Assembly: GCA_023228865.1 (NCBI GenBank)
Contig: JALOAH010000123.1
Location: 1 to 9,867 of the forward strand
DNA length: 9,867 bases
DNA from: Porticoccaceae bacterium
GTDB lineage: Bacteria > Pseudomonadota > Gammaproteobacteria > Pseudomonadales > Porticoccaceae
Reading direction: 5' to 3'
Shown: piece after piece, positions 1 through 8,600 of the stretch
Layout of the letters: each line of letters opens with the position of its first letter
Position numbering within the stretch: the first letter of the stretch is position 1
Position numbers and translations under genes: made by a program
Notes under the pieces: model-generated
Seen by the model: only the letters and a program-made list of their open reading frames with translations
Databases searched by the model: none
What the model was told of the DNA's origin: nothing

Positions 1-447
1 GCGGCATTTCGGGCAGGTGCCCTTGATGTAGCGGTCCGCCAGAAACAGCTGTTTTTCAGGGTCGAAGGCCTGGGTGATCTGGCGCTCGGCAATGTGGCCG
101 TTGGCTTTCAGCGTGCTGTAGATGGCTTCCGACAACACGCGGTTTTCTTCCGAGTGGGTGCTGTGGTAGTTGTCGAAACCGATGTGAAAATCGCTGAAAT
201 CCGCCATGTGGCTGGCCTTGACTTGCTCGATCAACTGCTCCGGCGTAATCCCGAGTTGTTCCGCCTTGAGCATGATGGCGGTGCCGTGGGCATCGTCGGC
301 GCACACATAATAGCACTCGTGGCCGCGCATTTTCTGGAAACGCACCCAGATATCGGTCTGGATGTACTCCACCATGTGACCCAGGTGAATGTCGCCATTG
401 GCGTAGGGCAGGGCGCTGGTGACGAGGATCTTTCGTTTCGCGGTCAT
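1..447 (-). CDS. metG: Methionyl-tRNA synthetase, N-terminal part (3' end outside window)
   Basis: This cytoplasmic class I aminoacyl-tRNA synthetase charges tRNA-Met with methionine using ATP. The visible 149 codons begin [20 protein letters not shown], followed by the class I signature in the form HLGH at residues 21-24. An ADDAHGTA segment follows, typical of the MetRS active site. The last visible residues, Cys145-Pro-Lys-Cys148, look like the first knuckle of the zinc-binding connective domain. The ATG at 445-447 is preceded by a purine-rich GAGAGAG stretch that can serve as ribosome binding site. The gene runs off the left edge in frame, so this is truncation by the window and not damage. 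It is divergent from mrp, an arrangement known in many Gammaproteobacteria. Confidence 0.97.
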   Translation of the reverse strand, partial: MTAKRKILVTSALPYANGDIHLGHMVEYIQTDIWVRFQKMRGHECYYVCADDAHGTAIMLKAEQLGITPEQLIEQVKASHMADFSDFHIGFDNYHSTHSEENRVLSEAIYSTLKANGHIAERQITQAFDPEKQLFLADRYIKGTCPKCR

Positions 448-488
448 GGCTCTCTCTGGGGGTTGGACAAGGCGCGGAAAAGGGCGCA

Positions 489-494
489 ATTGTA
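489..494 (-). promoter_or_regulatory. Possible -10 box of the metG promoter
   Basis: Read on the minus strand this is TACAAT, one base from the sigma70 -10 consensus, about 40 bases upstream of the metG start. No good -35 box lies at the usual spacing (the best I see is ATGAAA at 512-517), so this is a weak call based on position and the -10 match only. Confidence 0.25.
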
Positions 495-531
495 GCGTTT
501 ATGAGGGACGGTTTCATCTGTGGGAAGGGAC

Positions 532-680
532 TGAGTTGCACGTTACAGGTTTCATGTTTCACGTGGGCGCCGACGGCGAGAGTGGCGCACAGACAATGGC
601 ACGAGGGATGGATAGGACACGGAGCTGCAGGCCACTTCGGTTTTTGTGCGTGAAACGTGTAACCTGTAACGTGCAACTCA
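532..680. repeat. MITE-like inverted-repeat element with heptamer-built arms
   Basis: The left arm (532-563) and the reverse complement of the right arm (649-680) match at 30 of 32 positions, with 85 bp between them. Each arm consists of four tandem 7-mers. The left arm has GTTGCAC, GTTACAG, GTTTCAT, GTTTCAC (535-562). The right arm has GTGAAAC, GTGTAAC, CTGTAAC, GTGCAAC (650-677). A shorter complementary pair sits inside the loop (AGTGGC at 581-586 and GCCACT at 631-636), so the whole element could fold into a long hairpin. No coding capacity or target-site duplication is evident. It may be a non-autonomous mobile repeat or a dispersed intergenic repeat. It lies between the metG and mrp starts and could affect either promoter. 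Confidence 0.8.
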
Positions 681-729
681 TACATAGTAAGATGACCGCC
701 ACGAATTCATTGTCCCTGCAGGAGCCGTC

Positions 730-1551
730 ATGTCATCTATTTCCCCGTCGGGATTGCAAAATGTCAGGTTCATCGTCGCTGTCGCCTCCGGAAAGGGTGG
801 GGTCGGCAAGTCGACCACGGCCGTCAATCTCGCGCTCGCGCTCGAGGCGCTGGGCAAGCGCGTCGGGCTGCTCGACGCGGATATCTACGGGCCCAGCCAG
901 GCCAAGATGCTCGGCCTTGCCGCGGGAACCCGGCCCGAGATCGTCGAGCAGAAATTCATGAAGCCGGTGTCCGCGCACGGCATCCAGTCCATGAGCATGG
1001 GCTATCTCGCCACCGAGAACACGCCGATGGTGTGGCGCGGGCCCATGGCCGGTGGTGCATTGATCCAGATGCTGGAACAGACCCTGTGGGGTGACCTCGA
1101 TGTGTTGATCGTGGACATGCCCCCCGGCACGGGTGACATCCAGCTCACCCTGGCGCAGAAGGCGGCGGTATCCGGCGCGGTGATCGTCACCACGCCCCAG
1201 GACATCGCGCTGCTCGACGCTCGCAAGGGTATCGAAATGTTCCGCAAGGTGAACATCCCCGTGCTCGGCATCATCGAAAACATGGCGGTGCACATCTGCT
1301 CCAACTGCGGTCACGCGGAGCACATCTTCGGCGAGGGCGGCGGCGAGCGGGTTGCCGATGAATACAACGCCAGGCTTCTGGGCTCGCTGCCCCTCGACAG
1401 ACGCATCCGCGAAGAAGCCGACAACGGCCTGCCCAGCGTGGCGAAGGCCCCGCAGGGCGATATCGCACTGGCCTACAAGGAAATAGCCCGGCAACTGCTG
1501 GAAACCCTGGACGGGTTGGACACTTCCGAACCCGAGATTGTTGTTGAGTAG
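730..1551 (+). CDS. apbC: Mrp/ApbC/NBP35-family iron-sulfur cluster carrier ATPase
   Basis: This is a cytoplasmic P-loop ATPase of the MinD/Mrp branch that, in studied members, binds a [4Fe-4S] cluster between subunits and passes it to apo-proteins. The 273-residue product has the deviant Walker A GKGGVGKST at 21-29, a switch region LLDADIYGPS near 48-56, the MPPGTGD motif at 130-136 and the cluster-binding pair Cys190-x-x-Cys193 (HICSNCGH). GGAG at 721-724, five bases from the ATG, supports the start. E. coli Mrp has an extra N-terminal MIP18/DUF59 domain of about 100 residues. It is absent here, and the upstream DNA is the inverted-repeat element, so this is a natural short form like that of many other bacteria and archaea. 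A weak -10-like TAAGAT lies at 688-693, just downstream of the repeat. The gene converges on the restriction operon, with 17 bp between the stop codons and no clear terminator. Confidence 0.95.
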   Translation: MSSISPSGLQNVRFIVAVASGKGGVGKSTTAVNLALALEALGKRVGLLDADIYGPSQAKMLGLAAGTRPEIVEQKFMKPVSAHGIQSMSMGYLATENTPMVWRGPMAGGALIQMLEQTLWGDLDVLIVDMPPGTGDIQLTLAQKAAVSGAVIVTTPQDIALLDARKGIEMFRKVNIPVLGIIENMAVHICSNCGHAEHIFGEGGGERVADEYNARLLGSLPLDRRIREEADNGLPSVAKAPQGDIALAYKEIARQLLETLDGLDTSEPEIVVE

Positions 1552-1568
1552 AGAAGCCGGCCCATAGC

Positions 1569-2318
1569 TCAGCTGAGTATCGCCCAAGCCATGGCGTCGA
1601 GTCTGTGTTTGACAGGTTCCCACTTGGGCATGACCTGGTTCATCAGCCGATAAAACCGCTCGCTGTGATTGTGTTCGGCGATATGGCAAAGCTCGTGCAG
1701 AATCACGTAGTCGATGCACTCGCGGGGGGCTTTGACCAGGTGCGGGTTGAGCGTCAGCCGGCCGTTGGGTGAACAGCTGCCCCATTGGGTTTGCATGGTG
1801 AGCAAGCGCAGGGATGGGCGTTCAGTTACCCACAAAGCCTGTTCCAGCATGGCGTCGAGGCGCCTGGCGAACACTTCTCTGGCTCTGGCCTTGTACCATT
1901 TCCCCAGCAGCTCCCGCACCTTGTCAGGGCTTTTCTGGCGCACTGAAACCTCCAGCCTGCCGCGCAACAGTTTCACGCCCTGAACCCGCTGCGGCTCCGC
2001 AATCACCTTGAGCAGGTATTGCTTGCCCAGATAGTGGTGGCTTTCACCGCTCAGGTATTGGCGTGGCCGGATGTGCTCCAGTTGCCTGCGGAAATCCCGC
2101 AACTGCTCGTAGATCCAGCGCCCCCGATTCTTTACCGCGGACAGCACCATATCATCCCCCGCGTTTGCGGGCGCGGAGACCACCACGCGGCAATCGGGGT
2201 GAACCTTGATCAGCACTTTGCCGCTTGCCTGTGGGCGCGATACGCGTTCGAAGATGATCCGCTCATCGCCATAACGGAAACTCAGGCGCTGCGCCGGGCT
2301 GCGAATCGGAACGCTCAT
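1569..2318 (-). CDS. YgjP-like (DUF45, M48-related) zinc metallopeptidase-fold protein
   Basis: The product belongs to the YgjP/DUF45 family of predicted zinc hydrolases related to SprT/M48 peptidases; the physiological substrate is not established. In the 250-residue reading from the GTG at 2321, the conserved block WGSCSPNGRLTLNP spans about 180-193, the zinc/catalytic motif HELCH is at 209-213 and a third likely ligand is His220 in HNHSERFY. No signal peptide or membrane segment is visible. I chose the ATG at 2316-2318 (249 residues); the adjacent GTG at 2319-2321 is equally possible. Either start lies only 3-6 bases after the hsdR stop (2325-2327), and no strong ribosome binding site is seen, which suggests translational coupling to hsdR. 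Such genes are often found beside type I restriction genes. It is GC-rich like hsdR, so it probably belongs to the same older module. Confidence 0.88.
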   Translation of the reverse strand: MSVPIRSPAQRLSFRYGDERIIFERVSRPQASGKVLIKVHPDCRVVVSAPANAGDDMVLSAVKNRGRWIYEQLRDFRRQLEHIRPRQYLSGESHHYLGKQYLLKVIAEPQRVQGVKLLRGRLEVSVRQKSPDKVRELLGKWYKARAREVFARRLDAMLEQALWVTERPSLRLLTMQTQWGSCSPNGRLTLNPHLVKAPRECIDYVILHELCHIAEHNHSERFYRLMNQVMPKWEPVKHRLDAMAWAILS

Positions 2319-2324
2319 CACCGA

Positions 2325-5300
2325 TCACACCGCGCTCAAGCCGACACGGGTGATCTGTACGACCATCTCGACAATCTTCCGCGCCTGGTCCATGCCGCCG
2401 CCGATGGCTTTGCACTCCTGAAACATACGGGGCAGCAGCTTCTTGCGGATATCGGCCTCGATGTTTTGCGGGTTGATGGAGTGTTCGGCCACCGAGGTTT
2501 CCACTGCTCGGTCCATTTCAAAAGCCAGTTTTACCCATTTGTCCTGAACCTGCGGGACTTTCTCCATGGCAAGAGTGGCAAAGACCTCCGGCAGAATCTT
2601 CTTGAATACACCAAAGTAGGCCTGCGCATGGCGATTGCCCGCAAAGGCATCGGGGATGTCCGGCAGGCGGCGTTCCTGAACCTGCTCTTCAAACTCGCGG
2701 AACAGCATGTACTGCTTCAACGGATGGTCGAACAGCTTTTCCGCCTCCGCGATGGCCTGGCGCAGCAGTTTTGAAAAGGCTTCCTGCGCGTAGGGATCGT
2801 CCCCCAGTTCCTGCTCGATCATGCGGGTTACACGGGTTTTGATGATGTCGGTTTCGTTGCGGGTCTTATCGGTGCTCCACTCTTCCGGCTGCTGTTTCTG
2901 GCCCATTTTGCCGACTTCATACACGCCGGTGGGCTCCTTCACGCCGACGCCCACCACATGCTTGTCCAGCAGTTTTTTCACCTGCTCCGCGTATTCGTCA
3001 TAATCGATTCGCTCACCGGCATCCTGCTGTACCAACTGACGCAGGCTGGAAAACTGCTTCACCGTTTCCTTGTAATGGCGGCGGTCGTCGTCGCTGAAGC
3101 TGTTGTCTTCAAAGAAGGTGGCCGATTGCAGCGCCACTTTCAGGCAACCGGCGAACGCGGTCAGCGCCTCGTAGAAATCCTCACGCACCTTGAGATGCAC
3201 ATCCACCAGTTCGCCATCGCACTCTTCTGTCTTGGGCACCAGCACCTGGCGCAACTGCTCGATGTCGTTCTTGTTCTTCACGCCATCGAAGATCGCCCAC
3301 AGGTTCTTATAGAGCCAGGGCAAGCGCTTGTATTCCGTGCTCATCTGGCTGTAGAGGCCGGTGATATCGTCGATGTCGTAACCGCCCTGGGTGCGGGAGG
3401 CCAGATCCTGGTACCTGGCGATGGTGGTATCCAACTCGGCCAGAATGCCGCGATAGTCGATCAGCAGGCCGAATTTCTTCTGCGGGTGCAGGCGGTTCAC
3501 CCGCGCGATGGCCTGGATCAGGTTGTGTTCCTTCAGCGGCTTGTCGATGTAGAGCACGGTGTTTTTCGGCTCGTCGAACCCGGTCAGCAGCTTGTCCACC
3601 ACGATCAACAGTTTCAGCGCGCTGTCCTCGTCAAAGCGCTTGATGACTTCCTTGGTGTAGAGCTTTTCATCCTGGCTGCCCACGGTGCTTTTCCACCATT
3701 GGCTGACTTCCGGCACGGTAGCCTCATCAATGGAGGTATTGCCTTCGCGGGTATCCGGCGGGCTCATCACCACGGCGGACTCGAACAGGCCCGCTTCATC
3801 CAGGTATTTCTTGTATTTGATAGCCGAGGCCTTACTGTCGCAGGCCAGTTGGCCCTTTAGGCCGTCATCGATGTTCTTCACAAAATGGTTGGCGATATCC
3901 AGCGCGATCAGATGGATACGATCATCCACGCCGTACACCTCACCCTTCCTGGCGAACTTGCGCTTCAGGTCGGCCTTCTGCTCGCTGGAGAGCCCTTCCG
4001 TGATGCGCTCGAACCAACTGTCGATGGCGCGTTCATTCACATCCAGATCGGGGATGCGTTCCTCGTACAGCAGTGGCGTCACCGTCCTGTCTTCCACCGC
4101 CCGCTGCATGGTGTAGGCATGCACGATGGGGCCGAACTTGTTGGTGGTTTTGTCGTCCTTCAAAAGCGGGGTGCCGGTAAAGGCCACAAAAGCGGCATTG
4201 GGTAGCGCCTGCTTCATGCGGATATGGTTCTCGCCGCCCTGGCTGCGGTGGCCCTCGTCGATCAGCACGATGATATCCGGGCTGGTATTCACGCACTCCG
4301 GCAGCTTGGTGGCGGTGTTGAACTTCTGGATCAGCGAGAAGATGATCCGCTCGGTGCCCTTGCCGATCTGCTCGGCCAGGCGCTTGCCGGAGGTGGCCAT
4401 CGCCGTTGCCTTGTCCTTTTTGCCGGCCAGTTCGCCGCCGGAGACGAAAGTTTTGCTGAGCTGGTCTTCGAGATCCACCCTGTCCGTCACCACCACAATC
4501 CGGCACTGCTTGAGGCTGTCGTGCAGGATCAGCGCCTTGCTCAGGAACACCATGGTGAACGACTTGCCGGAACCCGTGGTGTGCCAGATCACACCGCCCT
4601 CGCGGCCACCGGCAACATTCCTGGTATTGATGCGCTCGATCAGCCGCTTGATGCCGAACACCTGCTGATAACGGGCGACGATCTTGCCCGCTTTTTTGTC
4701 GAACAAAGTAAAGAAACGTGTCATTTCCAGCAGGCGGGCAGGGGAGAGGAGGCTGATCAGCATCCGGTCCTGCCCGGTGACGGCAAGTTCACCGCCCGCA
4801 ATCAAGTTTTGATACCAGGCAAAATCAGCCGCCGGGCGGTGGCTGAACAAGACTGACATCTGGGCATCCGATAGTTTTTTATTTTTGATGGCAGCCATCT
4901 CGGCATCCGGTATGTCCCCCTCCCGCCAGGCGGCCCAGAACTTGGCCGGCGTGCCGCAGGTGCCATAACGGCCCTCGTTGCCATTGATGGACAGCAGCAA
5001 CTGGCTGTAGGCGAACAGCTGGGGGATTTCGTCGGGGAACTGGTTGCGCAGGCTTTGCGAAATGCCTTCGCCGATGGTCGGGCCTTTTTTTGCGTTGCCA
5101 TCCGGGCGCTTGGCCTCGATCACCACCAGGGGGATACCGTTCACAAAGCAGACGATATCCGGACGGCGCGTGTCCTGAAATGAAGAGCCGATGCCGCCAG
5201 AGCGGGTAATGGCGAATTCCTCGGTAAACACAAAGTTGTTGTTGGACGGGTTCTGCCAGTCGATCAGTGCGATGGTCGGGCTGGCCTTCTTGCCATCGAC

Positions 5301-5645
5301 GAACTCGGTGACGGAGATACCGTACAACAGGTGGTTGTAGAGCCGCTCGTTGGCGGTCAGCAGGCCTTCATTGAGAGCAGGGCTGCACACCTCGGCAATC
5401 AGGCTGTCTATGGCTTTCTCGGATAGCGGATAGTTTTTGCCGGCAAAGATGAAAGTGCGCTTCTGAAGCTCTGCTCGTAGAATCTGGCGCAGTACCGCCT
5501 CAGCCTGTTTGCCGCCACGGGCGGTAAGGGCCTGCTCAGGAGACAGGAACGACCAGCCGAGGTTGGTCAAAAGCGTCAGAGCGGGTAGTTTTGCGCTGTA
5601 TTCTTCCTGAAATTTTACGAGTTGATACGGCATGGTATTATTCAT
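2325..5645 (-). CDS. hsdR: Type I restriction enzyme R subunit (HsdR)
   Basis: HsdR is the ATP-dependent translocase and endonuclease of a type I restriction-modification complex (R2M2S). From the ATG at 5645 the product has 1106 residues, normal for the family. The N-terminal PD-(D/E)xK nuclease is intact: Asp163 in RRPDIV and Glu177-Ala-Lys179 in VVIEAKRP. Then come the superfamily 2 helicase motifs: Walker A HTTGSGKS (355-362), DEGH (463-466), TGTP (490-493) and, further on, QAIARVNRLHP as motif VI. The rest is the helical C-terminal region that contacts the methylase. The frame stays open upstream to a TTG at 5693, but residues after MPYQLVKFQEEYSAK look like the family N terminus. The ATG at 5645 (overlapping the KAP gene stop by 8 bp) or the ATG at 5633 is therefore more likely. 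No frameshift or missing motif is seen, so HsdR itself should be intact; its activity depends on HsdM and HsdS. Confidence 0.96.
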   Translation of the reverse strand: MNNTMPYQLVKFQEEYSAKLPALTLLTNLGWSFLSPEQALTARGGKQAEAVLRQILRAELQKRTFIFAGKNYPLSEKAIDSLIAEVCSPALNEGLLTANERLYNHLLYGISVTEFVDGKKASPTIALIDWQNPSNNNFVFTEEFAITRSGGIGSSFQDTRRPDIVCFVNGIPLVVIEAKRPDGNAKKGPTIGEGISQSLRNQFPDEIPQLFAYSQLLLSINGNEGRYGTCGTPAKFWAAWREGDIPDAEMAAIKNKKLSDAQMSVLFSHRPAADFAWYQNLIAGGELAVTGQDRMLISLLSPARLLEMTRFFTLFDKKAGKIVARYQQVFGIKRLIERINTRNVAGGREGGVIWHTTGSGKSFTMVFLSKALILHDSLKQCRIVVVTDRVDLEDQLSKTFVSGGELAGKKDKATAMATSGKRLAEQIGKGTERIIFSLIQKFNTATKLPECVNTSPDIIVLIDEGHRSQGGENHIRMKQALPNAAFVAFTGTPLLKDDKTTNKFGPIVHAYTMQRAVEDRTVTPLLYEERIPDLDVNERAIDSWFERITEGLSSEQKADLKRKFARKGEVYGVDDRIHLIALDIANHFVKNIDDGLKGQLACDSKASAIKYKKYLDEAGLFESAVVMSPPDTREGNTSIDEATVPEVSQWWKSTVGSQDEKLYTKEVIKRFDEDSALKLLIVVDKLLTGFDEPKNTVLYIDKPLKEHNLIQAIARVNRLHPQKKFGLLIDYRGILAELDTTIARYQDLASRTQGGYDIDDITGLYSQMSTEYKRLPWLYKNLWAIFDGVKNKNDIEQLRQVLVPKTEECDGELVDVHLKVREDFYEALTAFAGCLKVALQSATFFEDNSFSDDDRRHYKETVKQFSSLRQLVQQDAGERIDYDEYAEQVKKLLDKHVVGVGVKEPTGVYEVGKMGQKQQPEEWSTDKTRNETDIIKTRVTRMIEQELGDDPYAQEAFSKLLRQAIAEAEKLFDHPLKQYMLFREFEEQVQERRLPDIPDAFAGNRHAQAYFGVFKKILPEVFATLAMEKVPQVQDKWVKLAFEMDRAVETSVAEHSINPQNIEADIRKKLLPRMFQECKAIGGGMDQARKIVEMVVQITRVGLSAV

Positions 5646-8600
5646 TTTTTTCTGTATCTTCTTCAGAGATTGTATCTTCATCTCTCGGGACAATCTGTAA
5701 GCCTAATTTTTTGTTCAATGCCTCAAAAACTGTTTTGTCGGGGATGTCCTGAGATTCTAAGGCCTCTTTGACGCGTTCTGTAAGAGATTCTAGGGGCGTT
5801 TCAGTTTGTTGTAAATCATGTTCTAGCAGCCAGGAGATTCGCTCTTGAGAGTTTCCATCAATCCATGCGTTGATTCTTTTCATATAGTCTTGAGGTGGGA
5901 TTAAGTGTAGATGTTTCTCAAGCTTAGGTGCTATAGCATGAAATGCAATCTTATTTAGATGGTCAGTATCTGATTTGAAATAGGCTTCTGATATTTTTGG
6001 AAGGATAATAGCATCGATATCTACAGCCTTGGAAAGCAAGTCGTCAAAGTTTTTCCATATCCAGTCTTTTGGTTCTATTTCACCTCTCACGGTATCTATC
6101 AAAAAATCAGTAAATGCATCAGAGAATTTATGGTTCTTGGTGTTGATACATTTCAATAAATCATTGCATGTGTCGAGATGATTTTTCCACTCCTCGCTGG
6201 TTATATTACTAATTTCTGAATTTATAAAGGATCTAGCCTTGTCGTCCCCGTGTCGATTGAAAATTGCGAATACCTTGTGATAGGTGTCAGCTTTCCCTGA
6301 CATGCTTTCGGCATGCTTTTCGAAAGAGCCATGTTGGCATAATAGTTGTGCGAAATTTTCCGTCTCGTCCTCTTCAAGCCACTTCTGTTCATCTAAATAC
6401 ATTGTTCCTTCGGGTAGTGAGAATAGTTCTGAGTTAAGGTTGATTCTTATAATTTGAATTGCGAGTAGATTTGTATCATCCCGAGACAGTAGCCATAGAA
6501 TTTCTAATTTATTAAGGTCTTTTAGTGAATTAAATAATTTTTGTGTGGTTTTGTCCTCATGCTTTGATGACCAGAATGTTTTGACCAAGCTACCAATATG
6601 AGGGAGCTTCTGTAATTCATCTTCGCAGGCTATTGCGGCCAACATAATAAGTGATCCGTTTTCTTCAATAGGCGATTGAGAGCTTCTTTGCCAGAATGGT
6701 TCTTCCGATGCGGATTTTTTGAGTTTGGATGTAGTCTTGCTATTTTGTGTGGTCATCAATTGGAGATATAGGTCGTAGAACGCCTCGCAGTTAATTTCAC
6801 GGCTGGGTAGGTTGGCCCAGGAGATCATCTTCTCTGCTGCTATGGCCCATTCACTAGATTCGGGGTGGATGTTAAAGGTCTGGCGAAGATATGATATTGC
6901 CTTTGTGTTTTGTGTGTTTTGGTCAAAGTTCGCATCAGATACAAGATTTTCAATTGCTCCTTTTGCAGGGAGAACCATTTTGAAATTGAGTGATTGTTCC
7001 TTGGCAACACTTAGCCATGCTTTCCAATTCTCGACGTTCAAGCTTGAATAAGGTGAGCGCATGAGTGGGTAGCTTTCTTCATCAAGGAGTAATATTAATT
7101 TGTTGAGGCTGGGTAGCTCATCTTTGTTGAGCTTATCTGTTCCTACTTTTTTGATAATGTCTGCTAATTTTATAGAAGTTTTTTGTTTTAACCAATTAAG
7201 AAAGTCAGAGGGGCTGGATGATGCTTTAATAATTTCAGACATTGGTTCGGCGTAATCATGCTTATCAAGCTCCCATCTATCAACGGAGTCTTTCCATACT
7301 TTTTCAAGCTGCAGTATGTCATGAGTCAGGTGATGAAAATGTCCGGACAGTCCTCTACAAATGGCGCTAGTGAAGGCTATCTTATAGTCATCGGTATGGG
7401 TATCAGTTGGCAGCCAAGCTGATTTTTTGGCCTCCCAGACGACCCAAAAAGCTCTGCTGTGTCTTTCAGCCAGCTCTGCCAAGTGTTTGCCGTCAGCATC
7501 TCTCAGTGCTGTATGAATTTCAGGGGCTAAGAGTAGCTGCATTCCTTTGTCTTTTGATACGCCAAACAGTAAGCCCGCCAATTCAGATTTGATATCTGAT
7601 TCAGGTATTCTACTTTGATAACCTTTAGGCAGTCCTTCTTTGAGTAGGTCTACTCGTAGCTCTCTTTCTGAGCTCCTTTGGCGTAGTATTGCAAAAAGAC
7701 AGATGGCTTCGGCGCTAACCTTGCCGCCCCATGCTAAGCCGAGCATGCCAGCCTGATTGATAGTAAAACGAATTTCCCGAGGTGTGGGTGATTGCTCTAG
7801 ATTGCTTCCAAAGCGTTGATACGTTTCTGAGATTGCTTTCCGCTGTCTTTCTGGCCAACCACTAAGAGATTTTTCGATGCATACATCTAAGTAGTCAACC
7901 CAAGCCGACATTACAGGTTCAGGCACTCCGGCTGTTAGCTGAAAACTTTTTCCAAGAAAAGATGGGGCAAGACCATTTTGATAAATGCCTGAGTTATTGC
8001 CTTTCGAATCAGTTTCCCAAATTCTGGAAAGACCGGCTCTATCAAACGGCACTATAAACCAAAGCCGATCTCCCCAAGGGCTGTGCTTATTCGTGGCCGA
8101 AGCTCTGTGTTGAAAGAAGGTTTGTAGCGTAGACCAGATATTCTTGGCATGCTCAGGCTCAACACGATCAAGATTGTCAATGACTATTACGGCTCGGTCA
8201 TATTGTGACTTGTCGGGTTGTCCGAGGGTGTAGTCCAGGATCCTAGCGAAAAACCTCTCAAACTCTATTGATGTTCTTTCGCCATCTTCAGTTATATCCT
8301 GTGTGTAATCTTCTCTTGATGTGGATTCAAAAACATCCCATGTGCGCCTTCCTTCTTTTGTGTCACCAAAAAATGCCCACATTAACAAAACTAGAACTGG
8401 GGATAGAGAAAGCAGTAGCCCAAACCATACCAGCCAATGTGGGCCATTCCAGAAGCCATTCCAGGGTGTCAGAACTTTTTCATAATCCACTGCGGAGAGC
8501 AGTGCAGCACCTACAGGAATGAATAATGCCGATGCCGATAAAAACTTACCCAGCTTTGAAGCTGCTTTCTTGGTCTTTACATCGATGCTTTTTTTTCTTG

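Noticed and set aside
532..680. Heptamer arrays as a CRISPR-like array
   Set aside because: The units are contiguous 7-mers without spacers and are arranged as inverted arms; no cas genes are near.
94..961. Plus- and minus-strand open frames over metG and the intergenic repeat
   Set aside because: They run through the metG antisense strand, the inverted repeat and the mrp 5' end in other frames and have no protein-like conservation.
1568..1577. Perfect 10-bp palindrome CTCAGCTGAG between the mrp and peptidase gene ends as a terminator
   Set aside because: It has no loop, overlaps the peptidase stop codon and is not followed by a T tract on either strand.
733..1785. Long minus-strand open frame across mrp (350 codons)
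   Set aside because: It is antisense to a clear Mrp gene, is rich in Arg/His/Gly as expected from GC-rich shadow frames, and shows no family motif.
2958..3860. Plus-strand open frame of 300 codons inside hsdR
   Set aside because: Antisense shadow of the GC-rich hsdR coding sequence, with no start context and no recognisable domain. The same holds for the other plus-strand frames within 2019-4856.
5646..5693. Upstream TTG (5693) as the hsdR start
   Set aside because: It would add 16 Lys-rich residues overlapping the KAP gene. ATG at 5645 or 5633 gives the usual HsdR N terminus and a normal small overlap or gap.
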